Positions 1-7,537 of a stretch of 43,827 nucleotides of DNA are shown here, piece by piece. The stretch comes from Caldifarciminota bacterium (GTDB lineage: Bacteria; Hydrothermota; Hydrothermia; LBFQ01). Position 1 is the first letter of the stretch; each line of letters opens with the position of its first letter. The stretch is from NCBI GenBank assembly GCA_027002825.1, contig JALWZG010000085.1:1-43827 (forward strand), written 5' to 3'. Made by a program: the position numbers and the translations under genes. Under the pieces are notes generated by a model. That model was not told the DNA's origin. It did not search any database and worked only from the letters and a program-made list of their open reading frames with translations.

Positions 1-524
1 CCTACGATATCCGCCCCGCCGCCAAGAAGGACGCCGAGAGCGTGGGGGCGAAGTTCCTTGAGTCCCCCGTGTGGGCGGAGGGTGAAGGTGGGTACGCCCG
101 TGAGCTGACGGAGGAGGAGAAGAAGATTCAGAGGGAGTTCCTCGCCCAGAACATAGGGGACTCCGACATCGTCATCACCACGGCCGCCGTACCCGGACGC
201 CCCGCCCCCAAGATCATCTTTAAGGACATGGTGGAGAGGATGAAGCCCGGCTCCGTCATAGTGGACCTCGGTGCGGAGAACGGTGGGAACTGCGAGCTGA
301 CCAAGGCGGGCGAAACGGTCGTATACAGCGGCGTCATCATCCACGGTCCCGTAAACGTCCCTTCCATGATGCCCATCCCCGCCAGTCAGATGTTCTCCCG
401 GAACATCTACAACCTCTTAGAGATGTTGGTGGATAAGGAGGGCAACCTCCAGATAAACCCGGAGGACCCCATAGTCGGTCCGATGCTCGCGGTCCTGAAT
501 GGCGAAATAAAGGTGGAGGTATAA
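1..524 (+). CDS. pntAA: NAD(P) transhydrogenase subunit alpha part 1 (5'-truncated by window)
   Basis: The reading frame is already open at base 3, so the gene begins before the window. The visible part starts YDIRPAAKKDAESVGAKF, which matches the stretch of PntA after the NAD(H)-binding Rossmann fold, and continues with ITTAAVPGRPAPKI and SVIVDLGAENGGNCELT, hallmarks of the soluble domain I. PntAA binds NAD(H) in the cytoplasm and passes hydride to NADP bound on PntB, coupled to proton entry. The gene ends with TAA one base before pntAB, so the three pnt genes form an operon with the split-alpha arrangement common outside enterobacteria. Codons are strongly C- and G-ending, as in the acs gene, suggesting high expression. 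Confidence 0.93.
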   Translation, partial: YDIRPAAKKDAESVGAKFLESPVWAEGEGGYARELTEEEKKIQREFLAQNIGDSDIVITTAAVPGRPAPKIIFKDMVERMKPGSVIVDLGAENGGNCELTKAGETVVYSGVIIHGPVNVPSMMPIPASQMFSRNIYNLLEMLVDKEGNLQINPEDPIVGPMLAVLNGEIKVEV

Positions 525-525
525 G

Positions 526-822
526 ATGCCTGAAGTCTGGGTAGCGCTTTACATCTTTATGCTTGCGGCCTTCACGGGGTTTGAGATAATATCCCGTGTG
601 CCGGTGATCCTACACACCCCGTTGATGTCGGGGACCAACTTCATCCACGGCATAGTCTTGGTGGGGGCGATGTACGTCCTTATGAGGGCTACCACCCCCT
701 TGGAGCTGGCCGTAGGGACCTTCGGGGTCTTCCTCGGAGCGCTCAACGTGGTCGGTGGGTACGTCGTGACGGACCGCATGCTCGCCATGTTTGAGGAGAA
801 GAAGAAGAGGAGGAAGGAGTGA
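526..822 (+). CDS. pntAB: NAD(P) transhydrogenase subunit alpha part 2
   Basis: A 98-residue membrane protein with about three hydrophobic segments and the family stretch TPLMSGTNFIHGIVLVGAM. It corresponds to the membrane part of PntA made as a separate chain and forms the proton channel with PntB. A GGAGGT sequence lies 5 bases before the ATG, inside the end of pntAA, a classical ribosome-binding site of the kind the first genes of transcripts here lack. The C-terminus is very basic (KKKRRKE). Its TGA overlaps the ATG of pntB by one base. Confidence 0.92.
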   Translation: MPEVWVALYIFMLAAFTGFEIISRVPVILHTPLMSGTNFIHGIVLVGAMYVLMRATTPLELAVGTFGVFLGALNVVGGYVVTDRMLAMFEEKKKRRKE

Positions 823-2255
823 TGCTCTGGAGCCTCCTATCTGCCGAGGTGGCAAACCAGAACCCCGTCCTCCTTCACGGGACGACGGCGGCTTACTTTA
901 TCGCCATTCTGCTCTTCATCCTCGGTATAAAGATGATGTCCTCACCCGCCACCGCCCGTAAGGGCATCCACTGGGCGGGCCTCGGTATGCTGCTCGCCGT
1001 CATCACCGCCTTCGTCCACATCTACTTCCTTGGCCAGAGCGACCCCCAGCTCTTCCTGAAACTCGGCCTGATGGTCCTGATGATCCTCATCGGTACGGCC
1101 ATAGGCTGGTACTCCTCCCTGAAGGTACCCATGACGGACATGCCCCAGATGGTGGCCCTCTTCAACGGTATGGGTGGAGGTGCCGCCGCCGTTATCGGGT
1201 ACCTTGACCTCCTCCACGGCCACGGCCCGGTCTCGCTGAAGGTCCTGGCGGCCGCCGCCGTTATCATAGGTGCAACGTCCTTCAGCGGCTCCATCGGGGC
1301 CTTCCTCAAGCTCCAGAGGTGGATAAGCAGCCGCCCCATAACCTACCCCGGTCAGCAGCTGGTGAACGCCCTCCTCTTCCTCGGATCCATCGTCCTCGGC
1401 TACCTCTCTATAGCTGGCCCCACCGCCCTGAACGTCAACCTCTTCATCCTCCTGCCGTTGCTCCTCGGTATCCTGATGACCCTGCCCATAGGTGGGGCGG
1501 ACATGCCCGTAGTTATCTCCCTGTTCAACGCCTTAACCGGTCTGGCCGTCGCCTTTGACGGTTTCGCCCTCCAGAACTATACCCTCATCATAAGCGGTAC
1601 AATCGTGGGAGCCTCCGGTACCCTCCTGACCATCCTGATGGCCCGCGCCATGAACCGCTCCCTCTTCAACATACTCTTCGGGGCCTTCGGTAAGGTCCAG
1701 AAGGGCGGCGAGGAGGAGGAGAAGGTTATGAAGGAGATGAGCATAGACGACGCCGCCTCCATACTGGCCTTCGCCGACAAGGTCATAATCGTCCCCGGTT
1801 TCGGTATGGCCGCCGCCCAGGCCCAGCACAAGGTGAAGGAGCTGATGGAGGAGTTGGAGAAGAGGGGGGTTGAGGTGAAGTTCGCCATCCACCCCGTCGC
1901 CGGAAGGATGCCGGGCCACATGAACGTCCTCCTGGCAGAGGCCGACATACCCTACGACAAGCTCTACGACCTTGAGGACATAAACCCGGAGTTTGAGACG
2001 GCGGACGTGGCCCTCATCATCGGGGCCAACGACGTCGTGAACCCGTCGGCCGAGTGGGATGAGGGCAGCCCCATCTACGGGATGCCCATCCTCCAGGCCT
2101 ACAAGGCCAAGAACGTCTTTGCCGTAAAGCGTGGGCGTGGGCGTGGCTTCGCCGGTATAGACAACCCGCTCTTCTACCTTGACAAGACCTACATGCTCTT
2201 CGGGGACGCCCAGAAGGTCGTGAGCGACCTCGTCCAAGCCCTGAAGAAGCTGTGA
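822..2255 (+). CDS. pntB: NAD(P) transhydrogenase subunit beta
   Basis: Predicted 477 residues, the usual PntB length. The N-terminal half is a bundle of membrane helices containing DMPQMVALFNGMGGGAAA and IGGADMPVVISLFNALTGLA. The C-terminal half is the NADP-binding domain III, with VIIVPGFGMAAAQAQHKV and HPVAGRMPGHMNVLLAEA. The ATG at 822 overlaps the pntAB stop (TGATG) and has GGAAGGAG just upstream; a GTG at 819 is an alternative. The segment VKRGRGRGFAGIDNPLF has an Arg/Gly-rich stretch written by a GGGCGT tandem at about 2130-2146. The operon closes with the hairpin at 2277-2300. It probably links the NADH and NADPH pools to the proton gradient. Confidence 0.95.
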   Translation: MLWSLLSAEVANQNPVLLHGTTAAYFIAILLFILGIKMMSSPATARKGIHWAGLGMLLAVITAFVHIYFLGQSDPQLFLKLGLMVLMILIGTAIGWYSSLKVPMTDMPQMVALFNGMGGGAAAVIGYLDLLHGHGPVSLKVLAAAAVIIGATSFSGSIGAFLKLQRWISSRPITYPGQQLVNALLFLGSIVLGYLSIAGPTALNVNLFILLPLLLGILMTLPIGGADMPVVISLFNALTGLAVAFDGFALQNYTLIISGTIVGASGTLLTILMARAMNRSLFNILFGAFGKVQKGGEEEEKVMKEMSIDDAASILAFADKVIIVPGFGMAAAQAQHKVKELMEELEKRGVEVKFAIHPVAGRMPGHMNVLLAEADIPYDKLYDLEDINPEFETADVALIIGANDVVNPSAEWDEGSPIYGMPILQAYKAKNVFAVKRGRGRGFAGIDNPLFYLDKTYMLFGDAQKVVSDLVQALKKL

Positions 2256-2276
2256 GGGAGACGTCCGAAAGGTTTA

Positions 2277-2300
2277 GGGGGCCGGAAGGCCCCCTTTTTT
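2277..2300 (+). terminator. Rho-independent terminator of the pnt operon
   Basis: GGGGGCC, a GGAA tetraloop and GGCCCCC form a perfect 7-bp stem followed directly by six T residues. It begins 22 bases after the pntB stop and is one of only two convincing intrinsic terminators in the window. Confidence 0.92.
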
Positions 2301-2339
2301 GATGTGTTGGGGGCGTGTGGATGGGGTGTAGAACCGCTT

Positions 2340-2345
2340 TACAAT
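2340..2345 (+). promoter_or_regulatory. -10 element of the ferritin remnant
   Basis: TACAAT, 6 bases before the ATG at 2352. The promoter looks intact although the gene is broken. Confidence 0.55.
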
Positions 2346-2351
2346 CCCCAC

Positions 2352-2613
2352 ATGGGCAAGAGAACGGATGCTCTCTTGAGGGAACAGCTGAACAGGGAGC
2401 TCTTCTCGGCCTACCTCTACCTGTCCATGGCGGCGTACTTCCACCACAGAAGAAGGGGAATACGGCACGTGGGAATTCCTGAACTGGTTCTACAGAGAAC
2501 AGTTGGAGGAGGAAGACACGGTGGGTGACCTCCTCAAGCGTTTGGAGCTCGTGGGTGGAGACGGTGTGGGACTTTACGTGTTGGACAGGGATTTGGAGAA
2601 AAGGGAGGAGTAG
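2352..2613 (+). pseudogene. ftn: Ferritin pseudogene with internal deletion and frameshift
   Basis: From ATG 2352 the frame reads MGKRTDALLREQLNREL, then FSAYLYLSMAAYF, the start of bacterial ferritin helix A. At about 2440-2452 the ferritin match moves to another frame, where EEGEYGTWEFLNWFYREQ and then LEEEDTVGDLLKRLEL, ending DRDLEKREE, match the C-terminal part of ferritin. Compared with a normal chain of about 165 residues, roughly 80 central residues are missing, including the expected helix B ferroxidase residues. The read-through original frame ends at GGRHGG, giving a short useless peptide. The remnant TAG at 2611-2613 directly abuts the sfsA start. I infer a single deletion of a length not divisible by three. 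An assembly error is the alternative. Confidence 0.8.
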
Positions 2614-3309
2614 TTGGTCCTGGCGGAGTTCCGGGTGAGGAGGGGGAGGTTTTTAAAGCGGCTGAACCGATTTACGGCTTTGGTTGACTTCGGAAACGGT
2701 GAGGTTGAAAGGTCTCACCTCAACAACACCGGGCGCTTGGAGGACCTCCTGAGGGAAGGGGTGCCGGTTCTATGCACACCTACACGGGGAAAGAGGCTCA
2801 GAACAAGGATCTCTGCTGTTGAAGTGGAGGAAAACTCCTACGCCCTGATAGACACCCATATCCAGGAGAACATCGTCGCCCTCGCCATAAACGGTGGGCT
2901 TTTACCATCCCTGAGGGATTACAAGGTTTTGAGGAGAAATCCGCGCTACGGGAAAACCGTATTTGACCTACTCCTCTCGGACGGCAAAGCGGAGAGACCC
3001 GCGGAGATAAAGAGCGCGGTGTTCTACTTCCCAGAGGACAGAGCTGCACGCTACCCGGACACACCCTCCCTCAGGGGGCGCAGGCATATAAAACTCCTGA
3101 GCGAAACGGGTGGCGTAATGATATTTGTGGCCGCCCACCCAAAGGCGGAAACCTTTAAACCCTCGGATGTGGACGGTGAAATCGCACGTCTCCTGAGGAC
3201 GTTCAGAGGTCCTATGACGGCCGTAAAGGTGTGGATGGACGGCGATGGGCGTGTGGTCCTATCGGGTGAGATCCCCGTATCCCTAAGCCAACACCACGTC
3301 AAGGGTTAG
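2614..3309 (+). CDS. sfsA: SfsA family protein
   Basis: A 231-residue protein matching SfsA: RFTALVDFGNGEVERSHLNNTG near the N-terminus, then DTHIQENIVALAINGGLLP, PRYGKTVFDLLL, and AEIKSAVFYFPED with YPDTPSLRGRRHIKLL. The N-terminal part is the OB-like DNA-binding region and the C-terminal part is nuclease-like. Its role, first described as sugar fermentation stimulation, is still unclear. The start is TTG immediately after the ferritin remnant stop, with GGGAGGAG upstream, so it was probably translated by coupling to ferritin. The 3' end overlaps the convergent metal transporter by 27 bases. It is divergent from typical SfsA in the NTG and DAVT regions. Confidence 0.8.
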   Translation: MVLAEFRVRRGRFLKRLNRFTALVDFGNGEVERSHLNNTGRLEDLLREGVPVLCTPTRGKRLRTRISAVEVEENSYALIDTHIQENIVALAINGGLLPSLRDYKVLRRNPRYGKTVFDLLLSDGKAERPAEIKSAVFYFPEDRAARYPDTPSLRGRRHIKLLSETGGVMIFVAAHPKAETFKPSDVDGEIARLLRTFRGPMTAVKVWMDGDGRVVLSGEIPVSLSQHHVKG

Positions 3310-4065
3310 CATTACCACCAGACCCACCATGAGTCCCCACGTGGCAAGCCTTTCGTGGCCCTTCCTATGGGTCTCCGGTATGATCTCATCGCTGACGACG
3401 TAGACCATCGCCCCGGCCGCAAAACCCATCGCGTAAGGGAGGAGGGATTTCATGTAAAATACGGCCGCAGCCCCTATGACCGCGAGGGGTATCTCCACCA
3501 ATCCGGATCTCATACCGGTATAGGCGGCATAAAAGTTTCGCCCCAACCCCACCGAATAGGCCGCCAGTGCGACGGCCATACCCTCCGGAACGTTCTGAAG
3601 GCCTATGGCCAACATGATCTCAACGGCCTCCTTGTAGTGGCCCGATCCGAACCCCACACCTACGGCCAGGCCTTCGGGCATGTTGTGTATGGTTATGGCG
3701 ATTATGAAAAGCCACACACCCTTCAGCCTCTTCGCCCACTCCGCGTCCACCGGCCCCTCTTTCCCCTTGATGAAATGCTCGTGGGGTATGAACCTGTCCG
3801 TCAGGTCCATGAAGACCGCGCCCAGGCCTATACCGACCAAAACCGGTACAACCCCTCCGTGTTCTATACCCGGTATTATCAGACTGGTAAAACTGGCCGC
3901 TATCATAACACCGGCCGAGAAACCGAGGGCGGCATCCATAAACCTCTCAGACGGCCTTCTCCAGACCAAGACCACCAGCGCTCCTATCAGGTTGAGGGAT
4001 GCCGTGAATACACCACCTAAGAACGCCAGAAACACCGGATTCTGAAACAGAAGTTCAATTTGCAT
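3283..4065 (-). CDS. zupT: ZIP family metal (zinc/iron) transporter
   Basis: A 260-residue, about eight-helix membrane protein of the ZIP family. The two signature metal-site motifs are present: HNMPEG at about 117-122 and QNVPEG at about 147-152. It also has PHEHF in a loop and SDEIIPETHRKGHE late in the chain. ZIP proteins bring divalent metals (Zn, Fe, Mn) into the cytoplasm; the substrate cannot be told from sequence. It is closest in style to the GufA/ZupT group. A broken ferritin lies nearby, so metal handling may have shifted here, but that is speculation. The start is set by TAAAAT 5 bases upstream, which overlaps the stop of the preceding gene. Confidence 0.88.
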   Translation of the reverse strand: MQIELLFQNPVFLAFLGGVFTASLNLIGALVVLVWRRPSERFMDAALGFSAGVMIAASFTSLIIPGIEHGGVVPVLVGIGLGAVFMDLTDRFIPHEHFIKGKEGPVDAEWAKRLKGVWLFIIAITIHNMPEGLAVGVGFGSGHYKEAVEIMLAIGLQNVPEGMAVALAAYSVGLGRNFYAAYTGMRSGLVEIPLAVIGAAAVFYMKSLLPYAMGFAAGAMVYVVSDEIIPETHRKGHERLATWGLMVGLVVMLTLDVVLA

Positions 4066-4070
4066 CGGAT

Positions 4071-4076
4071 ATTTTA
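4071..4076 (-). promoter_or_regulatory. -10 element of zupT, fused to a stop codon
   Basis: TAAAAT 5 bases before the ATG. Its first three bases (4076-4074) are the TAA stop codon of the DUF2520 gene. Confidence 0.6.
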
Positions 4077-4790
4077 AGGGTGTTCCCTTTCCATCGCCTT
4101 TTTGATGTAATCCGTCAAGGCCCTGTAAAGCTCCAGCTCCTCACCCGAAAGGGTTTCCATATGTCTTTTTACGGTTTCAAGGTCCCCCCTGACCAGGGGA
4201 CCGGTCAGTCCACCTCTCCCCATCCGGAGGAAGTTCAAAAAGGATGTCCTTACCAGGGGGGCAAAGTCCTCCCTGCTAAGCCCAAGGCGGGCAAACACCC
4301 TTTCCCCCGCCATTAAGGGGGCGTAGATCAGGTTTGAAACGAAAACGGCAGCGGCATGGTAGGCGGCCTTCTCCTCCTTTGAAACCCTCACCACCCTTAC
4401 GCCCATCAGGTCGGTCAGGGGTTTCACCTTCAGCCATGCCCCTTCAGAACCCTCAAACCCCACGGTTATACCCCTCCAGAGGTCCGGCGATGGCCTTGCA
4501 AAGGCCTGAAGTGGATGGAAGGAGAAACGCAGGGGGAAGGGTTTTAAAACATCGGACGTCAGGACACCGGAGAAGTGTCCCACCGCACCGTACTCCCTCC
4601 CCCTTGAGTAAACCTCCCGCGCCACATCCGAAACGTATCCGTCCCTTACCGCCAGAAAGAGGAGGTCGGCATCCACCAGTTCCCCTTCAAAACCCCTCGC
4701 CCTACACGTGAAAACCTCAACACCCCTTCCCCTCAAGAAGTCCGCAAAGGACCTTCCGACCCTACCGAGACCTACAACCTGAACCCTCAC
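4074..4790 (-). CDS. Rossmann-like/DUF2520 domain oxidoreductase
   Basis: A 238-residue protein. The N-terminus is a dinucleotide-binding fold with GLGRVG at residues 7-12, then DADLLFLAVRDGYVSDVA. The middle has FSFHPLQAFARP and the C-terminal helical part has HAAAVFVSNLIYAPLMAGE, which together are the pattern of the Rossmann plus DUF2520 family, a distant relative of ProC-type reductases. The substrate is unknown. It starts at GTG 4790, overlapping the stop of the CoA-binding gene by 4 bases (GTGA), with GAGG just upstream, so it is the second gene of a two-gene operon. Confidence 0.8.
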   Translation of the reverse strand: MRVQVVGLGRVGRSFADFLRGRGVEVFTCRARGFEGELVDADLLFLAVRDGYVSDVAREVYSRGREYGAVGHFSGVLTSDVLKPFPLRFSFHPLQAFARPSPDLWRGITVGFEGSEGAWLKVKPLTDLMGVRVVRVSKEEKAAYHAAAVFVSNLIYAPLMAGERVFARLGLSREDFAPLVRTSFLNFLRMGRGGLTGPLVRGDLETVKRHMETLSGEELELYRALTDYIKKAMEREHP

Positions 4791-5242
4791 CTTATATCCT
4801 CAGGGGGAACACCCTCTATGAGCCTCATGTACTCCTTCCACATACACCTGTCCTGCACCACTATCAGCCCCCTCTCAACAAGGGGGGCTACGGCCTCATC
4901 GTTCCTTATACCCTCCTGGAGCCAGAAGACCTTCACGTCTCCCCTCTCGTCCAACCTCTTGAGGACGTCCTCCACCACCTCAGGTACGGCGTGCGGTGGC
5001 CTGAAGACGTCCACCCAATCCACCTGCTCCGGTATAACGGAGACCTTCGGGTAGGACTTCCGGCCGAGGATCTTGTCTATGGTGGGATTTACGGGGATTA
5101 TGTTGTACCTCTTGCCGATGAAGAAGCGGGGGACCTTGTGGGCGGGTTTCTCCCTGTTCTTGGAGAAGCCTACGACGGCGATGTTCCTGTACTTGCGGAA
5201 AATCTCCCTTATCACCTCATCGGGCGGATTTTCAAACCTCAT
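4787..5242 (-). CDS. CoA-binding domain protein (YccU-like)
   Basis: A 151-residue single-domain protein. NIAVVGFSKNREKPAHKVPRF at about 20-40 is the Rossmann-type CoA-binding start, followed by YNIIPVNPTIDKILGRKSYPKV, DVFRPPHAVPEVVEDVL and KVFWLQEGIRNDEA. These are the standard motifs of the YccU/CoA-binding family, which resembles succinyl-CoA synthetase alpha domain 1 without the catalytic part. Its cellular role is undefined; CoA or nucleotide binding is expected. It is the first gene of an operon with the DUF2520 protein and divergent from ctpA. The start is fixed by TAGAAT 8 bases upstream. Confidence 0.87.
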   Translation of the reverse strand: MRFENPPDEVIREIFRKYRNIAVVGFSKNREKPAHKVPRFFIGKRYNIIPVNPTIDKILGRKSYPKVSVIPEQVDWVDVFRPPHAVPEVVEDVLKRLDERGDVKVFWLQEGIRNDEAVAPLVERGLIVVQDRCMWKEYMRLIEGVPPEDIR

Positions 5243-5250
5243 AGGGGTGA

Positions 5251-5256
5251 ATTCTA
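5251..5256 (-). promoter_or_regulatory. -10 element of the CoA-binding gene
   Basis: TAGAAT, 8 bases before the ATG at 5242. It is back to back with the ctpA promoter 30 bases away. Confidence 0.65.
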
Positions 5257-5276
5257 AGCGGGCAAAACAGGAGGGG

Positions 5277-5291
5277 TTGCAACTTTAAAAT
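5277..5291 (+). promoter_or_regulatory. ctpA promoter with TTGCAACTT-TAAAAT motif
   Basis: TAAAAT at 5286-5291 is 8 bases before the ATG. The preceding TTGCAACTT is repeated at the dnaJ promoter (33398), so a shared regulator or sigma-factor preference is possible. Confidence 0.6.
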
Positions 5292-5299
5292 GGTGAGAT

Positions 5300-6835
5300 A
5301 TGAAACGCTTGAGGGTTGTTTTTTTGTTGATGCTCTCCTTTGTACTCGGCACAACCTTTGGGTATGCCGTATCCCTCCTCGCCCAGTCCTCTCAGGGGGC
5401 TGAAAACAAGCTCACGTTTTCCCAGATCACGGATGTCTTCATAAACGCCCTGAACACCGTGCAGAAGTACTACGTCGTTGAGGTTAAGGCCACGGATCTG
5501 GTTGAAAACGCCGTAAAGGGAATGGTCAGGCTTTCCTTGGACGCCCACTCCGACCTTCTGACACCTGAGGAGGTGAAGAGGCTGAGGGAAAGCACAACGG
5601 GAACGTACGAGGGTGTGGGTATGACCATCGGTGAGAGGGATGGCTTCGTGGTAGTCATCTCCCCCTTTGAAGGAACTCCAGCCTGGAAGGCCGGCCTAAA
5701 GCCCGGCGACAGGATAATACGTATCAACGATACGTCCGTAATAGGATGGAAGGTGGACGAGGTCTCAAAACACCTCAGAGGGCCGAGGGGTACCAAGGTA
5801 AAGGTGACCGTGTACAGACCCGCCATAAACGATACGCTGACGTTTGTGATAACGAGGGACAGGATAGTCCTCAGGGCGGTACCGTTTTACGGGAAGTTCG
5901 GTGATGTGGGGTACATCAAGCTGAACTCGTTCCAGGAGGATGCCGCGCAAAAGGTTTACAGGGCCCTGAACGCCTTAAAGGAGGAGGGTGTGAAATCCGT
6001 TATCCTTGACCTGAGGGGCAATCCGGGGGGTCTCCTGAGGCAGGCCTTCCTGATAGGAGGTTATTTCCTCGGAAAGGGCAGGCTCGTCCTGTACACGGAG
6101 GGAAGGATACCCGACAGTAAGGAGAGGTTCTACAGCGAAGGGGATATGGTGTTCTCGGAGGATGTGCCCGTCGTGGTCCTGTTGGACAGGGGTTCGGCGA
6201 GCGCGTCCGAGATCGTAGCCGGGGCGTTGCAGGATTGGGACAGGGCGTTGATCGTGGGGGATACGAGTTTCGGCAAAGGTACGGTCCAGAGGATCTTTCC
6301 CCTCCCCTACGACTACTCCCTGAAGCTGACCGTGGCAAGGTACCACACACCCTCCGGAAGGGTCATACACAAGGGGAAGCTCGGTAGCATAGAGAAGGAC
6401 ACCGGTATATACTTCACCAAAATCCTGAAGAGGCCCATAAGGGGAGGGGGTGGAATAGCCCCTGACGTTTACGTAAAGGTGCGACCACTTCCGAGGCTCG
6501 TACAGAAGGCGGAGGCAAAGGGTGTCATATCCAACTGGGCTACGAAATACACCAGCACGCACCGTAAACCCAAGAGACCTGAGGACATAACGATAACGGA
6601 ATCCGACCTCCAGGACTTCAAAAAAGCCCTCAAAAAGGCGGATATTGAGTTCTCAGACTGCCGCTTTGAGGAGGCAAAGGAGGACTTCAAGAGACTGCTC
6701 CTGGCACAGATAGCCTACCAGTACTTCGGAGAAGAGGGTAGGTACAGGGTCTTGCTGAAACACGATCCCGTCTTCAAGAAGGCGGTGGAGGTACTCCGGA
6801 AGGCCCGCAAAACGGAGGACCTGTTCAAAAAGTGA
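5300..6835 (+). CDS. ctpA: S41 family C-terminal processing peptidase
   Basis: A 511-residue serine protease of the CtpA/Prc type. An N-terminal signal or anchor (KRLRVVFLLMLSFVLGTTFGYAV) directs it to the periplasm. A PDZ domain follows at about 100-180 (EGVGMTIGERDG to GLKPGDRIIRIND). The peptidase core has VILDLRGNPGG, the nucleophile region GSASASEI (about 298-305) and the catalytic lysine in FGKGTVQ (K326). The C-terminal 120 residues are helical and lysine-rich and extend beyond the minimal family core. It trims or degrades periplasmic proteins by their C-termini. The neighbouring tmRNA adds just such hydrophobic C-terminal tags, although its usual proteases are cytoplasmic. Confidence 0.93.
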   Translation: MKRLRVVFLLMLSFVLGTTFGYAVSLLAQSSQGAENKLTFSQITDVFINALNTVQKYYVVEVKATDLVENAVKGMVRLSLDAHSDLLTPEEVKRLRESTTGTYEGVGMTIGERDGFVVVISPFEGTPAWKAGLKPGDRIIRINDTSVIGWKVDEVSKHLRGPRGTKVKVTVYRPAINDTLTFVITRDRIVLRAVPFYGKFGDVGYIKLNSFQEDAAQKVYRALNALKEEGVKSVILDLRGNPGGLLRQAFLIGGYFLGKGRLVLYTEGRIPDSKERFYSEGDMVFSEDVPVVVLLDRGSASASEIVAGALQDWDRALIVGDTSFGKGTVQRIFPLPYDYSLKLTVARYHTPSGRVIHKGKLGSIEKDTGIYFTKILKRPIRGGGGIAPDVYVKVRPLPRLVQKAEAKGVISNWATKYTSTHRKPKRPEDITITESDLQDFKKALKKADIEFSDCRFEEAKEDFKRLLLAQIAYQYFGEEGRYRVLLKHDPVFKKAVEVLRKARKTEDLFKK

Positions 6836-6840
6836 GGCGC

Positions 6841-7536
6841 TTACGACACCCTCCTCACTATACACAGGGGGGTCTGCTGGGAGGCCTGACCCAACGGGTT
6901 GTCCCTGAAGACCCCCTTTACAAAACCGTCATCAACGTCCGGATGGGATTTGCCGAGAACTTCAACTCCGAGATCGTTGGCGTCCACCACGACCACCTTC
7001 ACACCGAGCCTCTCGGATATCCTCCTGGCGACACCTGACGGATCCTTCGGCGGAAGCTTGGCGTACCTGTTGTAAGGGGGGATGGTGTAAGGGGTTGGGC
7101 CGTCGATCGCGGCCACGTTATGCCCCGCAACCCTGTAGAAAAGCCCCCTTATACCTAAGGGTTTTGTGATGGCGGCCACGAAGGCCGCGAGGAGTATCCT
7201 GAAAAGCCCCGCCTCCCTTATCGCGAGCTCCATGGTCCAGGGGCTTCCAAGCCCGATCCCGTAAGGTGATCTCGTCACGAATTTGGACAGGATTTTGGCC
7301 CAGAGCGAGGGCCTTATCTCGTCTATGGGGAACGCCCTTCCCTGGGCGATGGCCACCACCTTCTCGCTGATGAAGAGTAGATCCCCCTCCCTCAGGTGGG
7401 GTTTTGCGTACCTCTCGGCTATCAGGACTATGTCCTCCCCCGGCTTTACGACGTGGGTTTTAACCGGGTAGCGGGCCCACACCTCACCGTCCACCTCCAC
7501 GGTCAGCGGTTTTCCCGGGTTGGGTTCAAGGCTCAT
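6841..7536 (-). CDS. CofE-like F420-0:gamma-glutamyl ligase family protein
   Basis: A 231-residue protein. It shows VKPGEDIVLIAERYAKPHLREGDLLFISEKVVAIAQGR, RSPYGIGLGSPWTMELA, IDGPTPYTIPPYNRYAK and VVVDANDLGVEVLG, the pattern of the CofE family, which adds glutamate to coenzyme F420 in archaea and actinobacteria. Many bacterial members lack an F420 pathway and have unknown substrates. Nothing else for F420 is visible here. It follows the solute-binding lipoprotein by one base on the same strand, with GGGAG upstream of its ATG, so it is the second gene of that operon. It converges with ctpA, with a 5-base gap. Confidence 0.75.
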   Translation of the reverse strand: MSLEPNPGKPLTVEVDGEVWARYPVKTHVVKPGEDIVLIAERYAKPHLREGDLLFISEKVVAIAQGRAFPIDEIRPSLWAKILSKFVTRSPYGIGLGSPWTMELAIREAGLFRILLAAFVAAITKPLGIRGLFYRVAGHNVAAIDGPTPYTIPPYNRYAKLPPKDPSGVARRISERLGVKVVVVDANDLGVEVLGKSHPDVDDGFVKGVFRDNPLGQASQQTPLCIVRRVS

Positions 7537-7537
7537 A

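Noticed and set aside
1533-2237. A 234-codon minus-strand frame in pntB
   Set aside because: The sense PntB domain III is fully conserved; the antisense protein is a Gly/Val/Leu shadow.
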